From: Ruminococcus sp.
Lineage (GTDB): Bacteria; Bacillota; Clostridia; Oscillospirales; Ruminococcaceae
Direction: 5' to 3'
DNA length: 64,000 nucleotides
NCBI RefSeq assembly: GCF_016287535.1
Contig: NZ_JAEFAJ010000001.1
Location: 186,001-250,000 of the forward strand
A program made the position numbers and the translations under genes. The notes beneath the pieces were generated by a model, which saw only the letters and a program-made list of their open reading frames with translations, made no database searches and was not told the origin of the DNA. Shown here in pieces: positions 1 to 8,029 of this stretch (positions are counted from its first letter, which is position 1; every line of letters begins with the position of its first letter).

Positions 1-419
1 TTCAGTTTCTGAAAAACGGTTCTTCTTCTGAAATTGATATACTTAAAGAGCTTGAAAATAATACTGTTATGTGCTGTGAATCATGCAGCAAATTCTCTTT
101 TCAGATGAATGATGATGAGAAAAGCAATGTAACGTCAAAACATAATAATATGCTTATTTATGCTAAAGATCTAATCGAAAACGGAAGTGTTGATCTGGTT
201 GTTCTTGACGAACTGCTTGACGCATATAACAAGAAGCTTATCGACGCTGAACTTGCAGATGAATTTATAAATTGCTGCAGTAAAAAGGCAGAGATCATAG
301 TCACCGGAAGAGATCCATCAGCAGAGTGGTTAAATACTGCTGATTATGTTACCGAAATGACTTCATTAAAGCACCCATACAATAACGGGATAAACGCAAG
401 AAAGGGTATAGAATACTAA
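1..419 (+). CDS. Cob(I)alamin/corrinoid adenosyltransferase (CobA/CobO family), 5'-truncated by the window
   Basis: The reading frame is open from base 3 with no start in view, so the gene begins upstream and about 138 C-terminal residues are seen. The family transfers the 5'-deoxyadenosyl group of ATP to cob(I)alamin or cobyrinate. What shows this is the C-terminal signature of the family: a Walker-B-like VVLDELLDA, then TGRDP, then ADYVTEMTSLKHPY followed by a glycine-rich end and the terminal KGIEY. The P-loop half lies outside the window. A hairpin with a T-run follows the stop directly, so this is the last gene of its transcript. I infer B12 salvage or synthesis; which corrinoid it uses cannot be told. 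Confidence 0.85.
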   Translation, partial: QFLKNGSSSEIDILKELENNTVMCCESCSKFSFQMNDDEKSNVTSKHNNMLIYAKDLIENGSVDLVVLDELLDAYNKKLIDAELADEFINCCSKKAEIIVTGRDPSAEWLNTADYVTEMTSLKHPYNNGINARKGIEY

Positions 420-445
420 AAGCTGCCAAACCGGCAGCTTTTTTC
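417..445. terminator. Bidirectional terminator
   Basis: AAAGCTGCC, loop AAACC, GGCAGCTTT, then TTTT. It sits between two convergent genes and has A/T runs on both sides, so it can serve both. Confidence 0.85.
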
Positions 446-667
446 TTATATTATATCCTTTAATTCCTTAACCAAATCTATATCTTCCGAATTGATCCTG
501 AAATTTGTAATTATGCTCTTATTATCGGGGGAAATTACTTTTATTTCGATTATACTCCCCTCCTGCACCGAACCTGCAGCAGCTTTAAAAAACATCGGAA
601 CCTTTGGATGATTGTTTTTAAAACGATCAAGCAGACCTTTCAGCTTAAATACATTCATTGGATTCAT
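446..667 (-). CDS. Small hypothetical protein, 73 aa
   Basis: Family not recognised. It has no signal peptide and no membrane segment; the N-terminal third is basic (FKLKGLLDRFKNNHPKVP), and the rest alternates hydrophobic residues as in a small beta fold. A good ribosome site (AGAGGTG, about 9 nt) precedes the ATG, and the frame ends exactly at the terminator shared with the adenosyltransferase gene, which supports it as a real gene. A second ATG lies three codons in. It may be transcribed with the apbE cassette upstream, as the gap to the Gx transporter stop is only about 45 bp. Confidence 0.6.
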   Translation of the reverse strand: MNPMNVFKLKGLLDRFKNNHPKVPMFFKAAAGSVQEGSIIEIKVISPDNKSIITNFRINSEDIDLVKELKDII

Positions 668-712
668 TATTATTTCACCTCTTATGTATTATAGCATATT
701 CCGCTGATTTTT

Positions 713-1213
713 TCAAACTATTTTTTCAAGACGGCTCCTTTTAATTAGTAACTGTGCGCATAAACCTGTAAACGCGCCTGCAATGCAGCCTGATATAATA
801 AGCACAGGATAAAATGTAACAACAGCAAATGATCTTAATATCGCTACCGCAGCAATGATCTGTCCCGTATTATGAAGAACAGCTCCGACAACACTGCTGA
901 GCCATATATACTTCATAGGAATAATTCTTTTTATAAGAAGCATTCCTGTAAGACATAAAGCTGCACCGGCTGCGCTGTACAGCAATGCCATTATCCTCGA
1001 AGCAAAAAAAGCTGCCAGGATTATTCTTGCTGAAACGACCATAACAACTTCCCTTGCTTTGTATCTGTAAACTGCATAAACCGTTATAATATTGGCAAGA
1101 CCAAGCTTAACTCCGGGTATCGGTATAAGATCGGGCAATTGAAGCTCTATAACAAAAATAATAAGAGCCAGTGCTGTAAGGAGAGCCAACTCGGATATTT
1201 TATGAGCTTTCAT
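713..1213 (-). CDS. Gx transporter family membrane protein (EetB-like)
   Basis: 166 aa, almost wholly hydrophobic with about five membrane segments. The N-terminal LTALALIIFVIELQLPD, then PIPGVKLGLANI and the late VGAVLHNTGQI match the family once called heptaprenyl diphosphate synthase component I, now Gx transporter, which resembles ECF S-components. I chose the ATG at 1211-1213 because AGGAG lies 10 nt upstream; it sits just before the TGA of the NusG-II gene, so the two are coupled. In Listeria a homologue (EetB) sits with a NusG-II protein (EetA) in the flavin electron transfer locus. The cargo here is unknown; flavin or quinone-precursor handling is inference. Confidence 0.8.
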   Translation of the reverse strand: MKAHKISELALLTALALIIFVIELQLPDLIPIPGVKLGLANIITVYAVYRYKAREVVMVVSARIILAAFFASRIMALLYSAAGAALCLTGMLLIKRIIPMKYIWLSSVVGAVLHNTGQIIAAVAILRSFAVVTFYPVLIISGCIAGAFTGLCAQLLIKRSRLEKIV

Positions 1214-1214
1214 A

Positions 1215-1571
1215 TCACTTATTCTCCTCATCTGCAAATCTTATTATAAGTCTGTGCGGCAGACAAACTATCGGAACACCTTCTGCACGAAGGAATCCGG
1301 TATGAACACAGGTCTGATCCGGACAATCAGCATCATAAATACATATTTTTCCGTTTTCGATCCTGACATCGTTCCAGCCTCCGTTTGAAGATTCTATACG
1401 GAACGTCCTGTCCTCTTCCTCAGAAAGATCAAGAGTATAAATTACTTTATTGTCCTGGATTATGCATACAGTTTTTTTATCTGATGTTCTGAAGCTGATT
1501 ATTACAATAATTACTGAAATAATAAACATCGCAAGTACGATACTTCCAATGATCTTTACGCTCTTAGTCAA
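1215..1571 (-). CDS. NusG domain II-containing membrane-anchored protein (EetA-like)
   Basis: 118 aa: one N-terminal membrane anchor (residues about 8-27), then a small extracytoplasmic beta domain. The conserved block ADCPDQTCVHTG and later VCLPHRLII carries three cysteines typical of this DUF1312/NusG-II family. The start is TTG: an in-frame TGA lies two codons upstream, and a GAGGTG site 7 nt before the TTG sits inside the last codons of apbE, so the gene overlaps apbE by 8 nt and is translationally coupled. Genes of this family pair with Gx transporters and ApbE in flavin electron transfer loci. Function itself is not established. Confidence 0.82.
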   Translation of the reverse strand: MTKSVKIIGSIVLAMFIISVIIVIISFRTSDKKTVCIIQDNKVIYTLDLSEEEDRTFRIESSNGGWNDVRIENGKICIYDADCPDQTCVHTGFLRAEGVPIVCLPHRLIIRFADEENK

Positions 1572-2610
1572 AAGTCATCACCTCAGCATCCATCGTACTT
1601 GTATTCTGAAAGTGTCCTGTAAGTCCATCGGTATAAAATACCTTCTCCTTGTCTGAAACAATGACAAAATCATACCCCGGAAAGCTTTTTATTATTTCCT
1701 GAGCTCCTTCTTCTCCGGCAACAAAAACAGCAGTTGAAAGCGCATCACAAGTCAGCCCGTTTTCACCTATGACAGTTACCGATACAAAACCGTTGTCAGC
1801 CGGAAAACCGTCTTTAGGATCAATTATATGACAGTATCTTTTTCCGTCTTCTCCTATAAAAAATCGCTCATAGTTTCCTGAAGTTATTACAGCCTTATCC
1901 GCTATTTCAACTATACACATATCAGTATCCGTCTTGAAGGGATCACGCACAGCTACTTTCCAGTCTTTTCCATCAGGTTTCGTACCGAGTGCCTGAACAT
2001 TTCCGCCGAGACTGATGATACCGGACTTGATGTTATATGAGCGTAATATATTGATTACCTCATCACCGGTATAGCCTTTTGTTACTGCACCAAGATCAAT
2101 CTGTACATTTTCAGGCAGCTGAACTGTATTATCGTTTATCTGTATCCTATCAAAACCAACATATTCCAGGAGTTCACTGATCCTTTTCTTATCCGGCAGA
2201 CTGTATTCCCCGGTAGTAAATCCCCATTCTCTGAGCACTGGAAAAACAGTAATGTCAAGGCAGCCTGATGTTGTCAGACCAAATTCTTTTGACCTTTCTA
2301 TAAGAAAAGCAGCGTCATCACATATTTGAACCGGTTCACCACTAGCGTCATTCAGCTTATATATATCACTCGTGTCTGAGGTCACTGATAACTCTTTTTC
2401 AAGGGTGAGTATTCTTTCTTCTGCTTCCGAAAGTGCTTTATCCGCATTCGTACCATAAACTTTCAGATTCATGTAAGTATCCATAGCGAATATATCACGG
2501 GAACAAGGTGATGTATCATCATATTTCGCTTCGGCACTGTTCTGCGAACACCCGGAAAAAAGAATACAGCCAACGACCATAGCTGCAAGGCGCATATTTC
2601 TTTTACACAT
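1564..2610 (-). CDS. apbE: FAD:protein FMN transferase, ApbE lipoprotein
   Basis: 348 aa. A signal peptide ends in the lipobox LFSGC (Cys21), so the mature protein is a lipoprotein facing outward. ApbE enzymes attach FMN from FAD by a phosphoester bond to Thr/Ser of flavoproteins such as RnfG, NqrC or extracellular flavin carriers. Family hallmarks seen are the AMDTYM block, GAVTKGYTGDE, the glycine-rich SLGGNVQALG and CDALSTAVFVAG with the metal-binding Asp. First gene of a three-gene operon with a TTGCAA-N17-TATAAT promoter. No FMN-acceptor protein is seen in the window, so its substrate must be encoded elsewhere. Confidence 0.93.
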   Translation of the reverse strand: MCKRNMRLAAMVVGCILFSGCSQNSAEAKYDDTSPCSRDIFAMDTYMNLKVYGTNADKALSEAEERILTLEKELSVTSDTSDIYKLNDASGEPVQICDDAAFLIERSKEFGLTTSGCLDITVFPVLREWGFTTGEYSLPDKKRISELLEYVGFDRIQINDNTVQLPENVQIDLGAVTKGYTGDEVINILRSYNIKSGIISLGGNVQALGTKPDGKDWKVAVRDPFKTDTDMCIVEIADKAVITSGNYERFFIGEDGKRYCHIIDPKDGFPADNGFVSVTVIGENGLTCDALSTAVFVAGEEGAQEIIKSFPGYDFVIVSDKEKVFYTDGLTGHFQNTSTMDAEVMTFD

Positions 2611-2639
2611 TATTTTATCTCCTGTTAGAATCTTAGAAT

Positions 2640-2668
2640 ATTATATCATAATGTGTTAGTGTTTGCAA
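2640..2668 (-). promoter_or_regulatory. Promoter of apbE operon
   Basis: TTGCAA, 17 nt, TATAAT on the minus strand, about 30 nt before the apbE start. Confidence 0.75.
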
Positions 2669-2692
2669 CCATAAATGTTAACCGTATATAAC

Positions 2693-2722
2693 AAAAAACG
2701 GATCTTGAAGATCCGTTTTTTA
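2693..2722 (-). terminator. Terminator after gpmI
   Basis: ACGGATC, loop TTGA, GATCCGT flanked by A and T runs, directly after the gpmI stop. Confidence 0.88.
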
Positions 2723-2724
2723 CA

Positions 2725-4245
2725 TTATTTCCTGAGAAGGCTCTTGCCTGTCATTTCAGCAGGCTGAGGAACTTCCATAATATCAAGCATAGTAGGAGCG
2801 AGATCAGCAAGAACGCCGCCTTCTGCCAGTTTGCCCTCAACACCTACAGCAATAAGCGGTACACGATTTGTTGTATGAGCCGTAAAAGGACTTCCGTCCG
2901 GTTCCATCATCTTGTCAGCATTTCCATGATCTGCTGTGATAAGAGCTGCACCGCCTTTAGCAAGTATCTTATCAACCATGCGGCCTACGCAGGTATCAGT
3001 TGCCTCAACAGCTTTTACAGCCGCATCAAATATACCGGTATGACCGACCATATCACAGTTCGCATAGTTAAGAATGATAACGTCGTATTTATCAGAATCT
3101 ATAGCTTCGCATACAGCGTCGCATACCTCATAAGCGCTCATTTCAGGCTTGAGATCAAATGTAGGAACATCAGGAGACTTTATAAGTATTCTGTCCTCAC
3201 CCTCAAACTGCCTCTCCTCGCCGCCGTTAAAGAAGAACGTAACGTGTGCATACTTCTGTGTCTCTGCGATACGAAGCTGGGTCTTGCCGAGCTTTGATAG
3301 GTACTCGCCCATAGTCATAGTCAGCTGCTCAGGAGGATATGCAACAGATACATTTGGCATTGTTGCATCATACTGAGCCATGCAAACAAAGTTCACAGGG
3401 AAGAAGCCGTTTCTTCTCTCAAAGCCGCTGAAATCAGGATCAACAAATGAACGTGTGATCTGTCTTGCTCTGTCAGGACGGAAATTGAAGAAGATAACGC
3501 TGTCATCAGCCTTGATCTGAGCACCGCCGTCAATTACTGTCGGAAGCATAAACTCATCAGTAACCTCGTTTGCATAGGAATTCTTGATAGCCTGTACGGG
3601 ATCAGACTCCTTAACGCCTTCACCGTAAACCAGTGCGGCGTAAGCCTTTTCCACTCTGTCCCATGCGTTATCACGATCCATAGCATAGAAACGTCCTGAA
3701 ATAGTTGCGACCTTTCCAAGACCTATCTTTTTGAGTTCAGCAACTGTTTCTTCCATATATTCGGCAGCTGATGAAGGCGGTACGTCTCTTCCGTCAAGGA
3801 ATGCGTGGATATAGACCTTGTCGAGACCGTTCTTCTTAGCCATTTCAACAATACCGAAAAGGTGTTCCATATGACTGTGAACTCCGCCGGGTGAAAGAAG
3901 ACCCATAAGGTGAAGAACGCTTCCCTTCGCCTTGCAGTTGTTCATGGCATTAAGGATAGCCTTGTTATTAAAGAATGTGCCGTCCTTGATATCCTTTGAT
4001 ATCTTGACGAGCATCTGGTAGACGATACGTCCTGCACCGATATTGGTATGTCCTACCTCTGAATTGCCCATCTGTCCGTCAGGCAGACCTACATCAAGTC
4101 CGCTTGCACCGATGATAGTATGCGGGCACTCTGCCATATATTTGTCTATGTTGGGCTTCTTTGCGGCAGCTATAGCGTTGCCGTATGTATCGGGATTGTA
4201 TCCGAAGCCGTCCATGATTATAAGTGCAACAGGTTTCTTTGCCAT
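2725..4245 (-). CDS. gpmI: 2,3-bisphosphoglycerate-independent phosphoglycerate mutase
   Basis: 506 aa, usual family length. It interconverts 3- and 2-phosphoglycerate in glycolysis with two Mn2+ ions. The alkaline-phosphatase-fold N-terminus LIIMDGFG, the phospho-acceptor serine in MGNSEVGH (Ser62), the phosphate-pocket block HAFLDGRDVPP, and the late metal ligands in NYANCDMVGHTG and TADHGNAD are all present. Last gene of the pgk-tpiA-gpmI operon, 61 bp after tpiA; the gap holds a perfect GGGCGGAT hairpin. AAAGGA precedes the ATG and a strong terminator follows the stop. Confidence 0.97.
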   Translation of the reverse strand: MAKKPVALIIMDGFGYNPDTYGNAIAAAKKPNIDKYMAECPHTIIGASGLDVGLPDGQMGNSEVGHTNIGAGRIVYQMLVKISKDIKDGTFFNNKAILNAMNNCKAKGSVLHLMGLLSPGGVHSHMEHLFGIVEMAKKNGLDKVYIHAFLDGRDVPPSSAAEYMEETVAELKKIGLGKVATISGRFYAMDRDNAWDRVEKAYAALVYGEGVKESDPVQAIKNSYANEVTDEFMLPTVIDGGAQIKADDSVIFFNFRPDRARQITRSFVDPDFSGFERRNGFFPVNFVCMAQYDATMPNVSVAYPPEQLTMTMGEYLSKLGKTQLRIAETQKYAHVTFFFNGGEERQFEGEDRILIKSPDVPTFDLKPEMSAYEVCDAVCEAIDSDKYDVIILNYANCDMVGHTGIFDAAVKAVEATDTCVGRMVDKILAKGGAALITADHGNADKMMEPDGSPFTAHTTNRVPLIAVGVEGKLAEGGVLADLAPTMLDIMEVPQPAEMTGKSLLRK

Positions 4246-4268
4246 TTTTATTATCCTTTCATATATTA

Positions 4269-4287
4269 GGGCGGATAAGATCCGCCC
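4269..4287 (-). other. Intergenic hairpin between tpiA and gpmI
   Basis: Perfect inverted repeat GGGCGGAT-AAG-ATCCGCCC. It has no T-run, so it is more likely an mRNA processing or stabilising element than a terminator. A close relative lies after pgk. Confidence 0.55.
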
Positions 4288-4306
4288 GTTAATGTCATAT
4301 AAACAA

Positions 4307-5083
4307 TCAACCGTTTATAGCTGCCTGTACGATAACATTGAAGTCCTCAGCCTTCAGTGAAGCGCCGCCGATAAGACCACCGTCGATATTTGGCTTAGCA
4401 AGAAGCTCAGCAGCGTTCTTAGCGTTCATAGAACCGCCGTACTGGATAGTTACAGCGTCAGCAGTTGCATTGTCAAAGAGCTTTGCAAGCTGTGCACGGA
4501 TAAATCCGCAAACTTCCTCAGCCTGATCAGGAGTAGCTGTAAGACCTGTACCGATAGCCCATACCGGCTCGTAAGCGATTACTACGTTCTTTACCTGCTC
4601 TGCTGTGAGTGACCAGAGATCAAGCTTGATCTGACGAGCGATAACTTCTTCTGTGATGTTGCACTCGCGCTCCCACTTGAGCTCGCCAACGCAAACGATA
4701 GGCTTGAGACCTGCTTCAAGAGCAGCGATAGTTCTCTTGTTTACTGTCTCGTCTGTCTCGCCGAAGTACTGTCTTCTCTCGCTGTGACCGATAACAACGT
4801 ACTCAACACCGAGCTCAGTGAGCATATCAGCTGAGATCTCGCCGGTGAACGCACCACTCTTCTCAAAGTGAACATTCTCTGCACCGATCTTAACATTGCT
4901 GCCTGCTGTTGTGTTGATAGCTGTTTCAAGGTTTGTGAAAGGAACACAAGCAATGACCTCGATCTTGCCCTCAGCGTTTGCAACGAGGGGCTTGATAGCT
5001 TCGAGGAGTGCCTTAGCCTCAGGACGTGTCTTGTTCATTTTCCAGTTTCCGGCAATAATTGCCTTTCTTAATGATTTGTTCAT
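4307..5083 (-). CDS. tpiA: Triosephosphate isomerase
   Basis: 258 aa. Interconverts dihydroxyacetone phosphate and glyceraldehyde 3-phosphate. The catalytic residues are visible: Lys15 in GNWKMN, His100 in VIGHSERR and Glu172 in AYEPVWAIGTG, followed by the C-terminal phosphate-binding IQYGGSM and GGLIGGASL. An AAAGGAG site lies just before the ATG. It stands between a small membrane-protein gene (18 bp upstream) and gpmI in the glycolytic operon. Length and motifs are normal. Confidence 0.97.
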   Translation of the reverse strand: MNKSLRKAIIAGNWKMNKTRPEAKALLEAIKPLVANAEGKIEVIACVPFTNLETAINTTAGSNVKIGAENVHFEKSGAFTGEISADMLTELGVEYVVIGHSERRQYFGETDETVNKRTIAALEAGLKPIVCVGELKWERECNITEEVIARQIKLDLWSLTAEQVKNVVIAYEPVWAIGTGLTATPDQAEEVCGFIRAQLAKLFDNATADAVTIQYGGSMNAKNAAELLAKPNIDGGLIGGASLKAEDFNVIVQAAING

Positions 5084-5101
5084 GTTGTTTAACTCCTTTT
5101 A

Positions 5102-5320
5102 TCAGAATTTTATTTCGTCGTCATCGTAATATGGAAGCATATCAGGCTCTTTTTCATAAGTATTGTTGCCGTTATTGCAGCCGATCTTTACGCCTTTCTT
5201 TATGGGAGAAAGGAAAAATCCTACGATGATGCCGGTGAGGAAGCTGCACAAAGCAAACAGCCACATAGCTGTGCCGCTGTTCTTGAGTTCCTCGGTAAAT
5301 TTGCAGTTACATTTCTTCAT
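5102..5320 (-). CDS. Small single-span membrane protein in the glycolytic operon, 72 aa
   Basis: Family not recognised. A short cytoplasmic N-terminus containing CNC precedes one membrane segment (about residues 19-37, ALCSFLTGIIVGFFLSPI), then a basic GVKIGC and an acidic tail. The ATG at 5318-5320 is chosen because AGGAG lies 8 nt upstream and it overlaps the stop of the upstream gene as ATGA, a sign of translational coupling. The longer frame upstream is just the other gene in another frame. Sitting between pgk and tpiA, it is expressed with glycolysis; its role is unknown. Confidence 0.65.
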   Translation of the reverse strand: MKKCNCKFTEELKNSGTAMWLFALCSFLTGIIVGFFLSPIKKGVKIGCNNGNNTYEKEPDMLPYYDDDEIKF

Positions 5321-5748
5321 AATAAAACTCCTGTCAATAAAGCTGCTCCGAAAAGCAGAATGATACCTGCCATGAAAAAACATGATATATATACAGGGGC
5401 AGACATGGGTGGAACAGGGATGAACTCTTTGACTACCTCAGGCTCATTACGCTTAACATATATAACAGCCTTATCTCCGTAAACTGTAAAACCGTCTATT
5501 TTAGCCGTAAATTCCTTATATTCGTAAAAGAAGCGGACGCTTATATCATCCGTTTCATCATCACGTATGACATCAGCCCTCATCCTTGCCCATTTTCTGT
5601 GGGAAGGCGGAAGATTCAGCGTTTTTCCAAGAAGGCTGCGCACACCGCACCATATCAATACGGCAAGAAAACACAGCAGCAAAAATACAAGCACTGCAAC
5701 GGAAACTAAACCTATACCGTTTTCTATTACTTTATCAATGTTTTTCAT
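5317..5748 (-). CDS. Membrane protein with two spans, DUF3592-like, 143 aa
   Basis: An N-terminal membrane span (about 13-37) and a C-terminal one (about 118-140) flank a soluble stretch. The order of the stretch (ARMRADVIRD, then VRFFYEYK, then YGDKAVIYVKRNEPE) resembles DUF3592 proteins, which have the same two-span, small beta-domain plan; this is a resemblance, not a firm call. The ribosome site is weak. It lies 62 bp after pgk with a hairpin in the gap and overlaps the next small gene by ATGA. Function unknown. Confidence 0.65.
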   Translation of the reverse strand: MKNIDKVIENGIGLVSVAVLVFLLLCFLAVLIWCGVRSLLGKTLNLPPSHRKWARMRADVIRDDETDDISVRFFYEYKEFTAKIDGFTVYGDKAVIYVKRNEPEVVKEFIPVPPMSAPVYISCFFMAGIILLFGAALLTGVLL

Positions 5749-5773
5749 TCGGATATGCGCTTTATTGCGTTTA

Positions 5774-5797
5774 AGGGCGAATATCTCTATCCGCCCT
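5774..5797 (-). other. Intergenic hairpin after pgk
   Basis: Read on the transcribed minus strand it is AGGGCGGATA-GAGA-TATTCGCCCT, complete except for one G-U pair; the G-U pair forms only in the minus-strand RNA. It shares the GGGCGGAT arm with the hairpin before gpmI. Confidence 0.5.
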
Positions 5798-5810
5798 ATC
5801 GTTTGTATGA

Positions 5811-7031
5811 TTACTTTTCAGCGATAGCTGCAACGCCGGGAAGTACCTTGCCCTCAAGGTATTCAAGTGAAGCGCCGCCGCCTGTTGAGATGTGGCTCAT
5901 CTTGTCAGCGAAGCCGAGCTGGATAGCAGCTGTAGCCGAATCGCCACCGCCGATGATAGTTGTAGCGTCAGCCTGTGCAAGAGCCTCGCATACAGCAACT
6001 GTACCCTTCTTGAGTGTTGGATTCTCAAATACGCCCATAGGTCCGTTCCATACAACCGTCTTTGCAGACTTAGCAGCCTCAGCGAAGATAGCAGCCGTCT
6101 TTGGACCAATATCAAGACCCATCTTGTCAGCAGGGATCTTGTCAGCATCAACATAATCTACGCTGATCTCTGCGTCGATAGGATCCGGGAATGAATCAGC
6201 AATAGCTGTATCAACAGGAAGAAGTATCTTCTTACCGAGCTTCTGAGCCTTAGCGAGCATTTCCTTACAGTAGTCAAGCTTTTCTTCGTCAACAAGTGAC
6301 TTACCGATAGCGCCGCCCTGTGCCTTTATAAATGTATATGCCATACCGCCACCGATGATAAGTGTATCGCACTTCTCAAGGAGGTTAGAGATAACATTGA
6401 GCTTATCAGCTACCTTTGCACCGCCAAGGATAGCAACAAAAGGTCTCTCGGGAACCTCAACTGCATTGCCGAGATACTGGATCTCCTTCTGCATGAGGTA
6501 GCCTACAGCAGTTTCCTTAACGAACTTTGTTACGCCTGCTGTTGAAGCGTGTGCTCTGTGAGCAGAACCAAAAGCGTCCATAACGAATACTTCGCCGTCG
6601 ATAAGATCAGCAAGCTCCTTTGAGAACTGCTCGCCGTTCTTTGTCTCTTCATCGCCGCGGAAACGTGTATTCTCAAGGACAACGATCTCACCGTCGTTCA
6701 TTGCAGCAACTGCCTTCTTTGCGTTTTCGCCTACAACAGTATCGTCAGCAGCAAAAGTAACCTTTGTATTTACGAGCTCACCAAGTCTCTTTGCTGCAGG
6801 AGCAAGCGAAAACTTAGCTTCGGGACCATTCTTCGGCTTGCCGAGATGTGAGCAAAGAACAACCTTTGCACCGTTCTCAACGAGCTTATTGATAGTGGGA
6901 AGAGCAGCCTGAATTCTGTTATCGTTTGTGATAACGCCGTCCTTCATAGGAACGTTGAAGTCTACTCTTACGAGAACCTTTCTGCCCTTAACATTAATGT
7001 CTTCTACTGTAACCTTGTTTAATCCTGCCAT
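5811..7031 (-). CDS. pgk: Phosphoglycerate kinase
   Basis: 406 aa. Transfers the acyl phosphate of 1,3-bisphosphoglycerate to ADP. The N-domain substrate site ([28 protein letters not shown]), the hinge [11 protein letters not shown] and the C-domain nucleotide site GPMGVFE and GGGDSATA are intact. First gene of the operon pgk - two small membrane genes - tpiA - gpmI, with its own promoter 72-100 nt upstream and AAAGGA before the ATG. No gap gene is in the operon, so glyceraldehyde-3-phosphate dehydrogenase is encoded elsewhere. Confidence 0.98.
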   Translation of the reverse strand: MAGLNKVTVEDINVKGRKVLVRVDFNVPMKDGVITNDNRIQAALPTINKLVENGAKVVLCSHLGKPKNGPEAKFSLAPAAKRLGELVNTKVTFAADDTVVGENAKKAVAAMNDGEIVVLENTRFRGDEETKNGEQFSKELADLIDGEVFVMDAFGSAHRAHASTAGVTKFVKETAVGYLMQKEIQYLGNAVEVPERPFVAILGGAKVADKLNVISNLLEKCDTLIIGGGMAYTFIKAQGGAIGKSLVDEEKLDYCKEMLAKAQKLGKKILLPVDTAIADSFPDPIDAEISVDYVDADKIPADKMGLDIGPKTAAIFAEAAKSAKTVVWNGPMGVFENPTLKKGTVAVCEALAQADATTIIGGGDSATAAIQLGFADKMSHISTGGGASLEYLEGKVLPGVAAIAEK

Positions 7032-7102
7032 GGGTATGACATCCTTTCGTTATAATAAATTACATAATTGATGTTGTTATAATATTAACAACGTACATTT
7101 CT

Positions 7103-7131
7103 ATTTTACACTATTCTAATAAAATTTGCAA
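7103..7131 (-). promoter_or_regulatory. Promoter of the pgk operon
   Basis: TTGCAA, 17 nt, TAAAAT on the minus strand, leaving a leader of about 65 nt. Confidence 0.65.
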
Positions 7132-7245
7132 GCCTTTCCGTGATTTTTTTCATGTTAAACAGGAAATTTTTTTCTTTGGATATGTAATATAGAAAAAATG
7201 AACTGTTCAGACATCGTAGAATTTATTAATTGATTTATATAATTC

Positions 7246-7274
7246 TTGACAATGCCCCATGCATCATGTATAAT
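7246..7274 (+). promoter_or_regulatory. Consensus promoter of the AlkD-like gene
   Basis: TTGACA, 17 nt, TATAAT, with a TG two bases before the -10 box (ATGTATAAT). Confidence 0.8.
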
Positions 7275-7319
7275 CTTAGTAAACGAACTAATGATCCAAA
7301 ACAATAGGAGGTGGTATAT

Positions 7320-7979
7320 ATGGATAAATACACAAATATTAAGGAGCTTTTTGTGAACAGTAAAAATACAGAAACCGCTGCTTCAATGTCTAAGTACATG
7401 AAAAATAAGTTTATATTTTACGGTATCGCAACGCCTGAACGTAAAGCGCTTTATAAAGACTTCCTGAAAACTGAAAAGGCTTCTAAGAATATAGACTGGT
7501 CATTCCTTGATAAATGCTATGAAGACGATCACAGAGAGTTCCAGTATCTTGTTTATGATTATCTCTTTGCAATGAAAAAGTATTTAGTTTACAAAAATAC
7601 AGATAAAATACAACATTATATCGTTACTAAACCGTGGTGGGACACTACTGACTTTCTCTGCAAGGTCATAGGTGAAATAGGCTTAAAAGACCAACGTGTG
7701 AGCAAGCTTATGCTGAAATGGTCTGCCGGCAGTGATATATGGCTTAAAAGGAGTGCTATTCTTCATCAATTAGCCTATAAGGACAAAACCGATACCGGAT
7801 TGCTGGAGGAAATAATATCCAACTGCCTCGGCAGCGACGAATTTTTCATCAATAAGGCTATAGGCTGGGCTTTAAGAGAATATTCAAAAACAGCTCCCGA
7901 ATGGGTAAAAAACTTTATCAGCAGGCGTAAAAATGATCTGTCTGCTCTTAGCGTAAAGGAAGGAAGCAAGTATATCTGA
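7320..7979 (+). CDS. DNA alkylation repair protein, AlkD family
   Basis: 219 aa, all helical HEAT-like repeats. AlkD enzymes excise positively charged alkylated bases (3-methyladenine, 7-methylguanine) without flipping them. Family blocks seen are the TKPWWDTTDF stretch, then WLKRSAILHQL and FFINKAIGWALREYSKTAPEWV, which hold the conserved Trp, Arg and Asp residues of the DNA-binding groove. An upstream GTG also opens the frame, but AGGAGGTGG lies directly on it and selects the ATG at 7320. It stands alone, divergent from pgk under a perfect consensus promoter, and ends in a terminator shared with oadB. Confidence 0.9.
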   Translation: MDKYTNIKELFVNSKNTETAASMSKYMKNKFIFYGIATPERKALYKDFLKTEKASKNIDWSFLDKCYEDDHREFQYLVYDYLFAMKKYLVYKNTDKIQHYIVTKPWWDTTDFLCKVIGEIGLKDQRVSKLMLKWSAGSDIWLKRSAILHQLAYKDKTDTGLLEEIISNCLGSDEFFINKAIGWALREYSKTAPEWVKNFISRRKNDLSALSVKEGSKYI

Positions 7980-7988
7980 AAAAGCAAA

Positions 7989-8026
7989 CCCGAAAGCAAG
8001 TCGTTCTGACCGCTTTCGGGCTTTTA
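7989..8026. terminator. Bidirectional terminator between alkD-like gene and oadB
   Basis: CCCGAAAGC, 14-nt loop, GCTTTCGGG, then CTTTTATT; convergent genes on both sides. Confidence 0.75.
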
Positions 8027-8029
8027 TTA

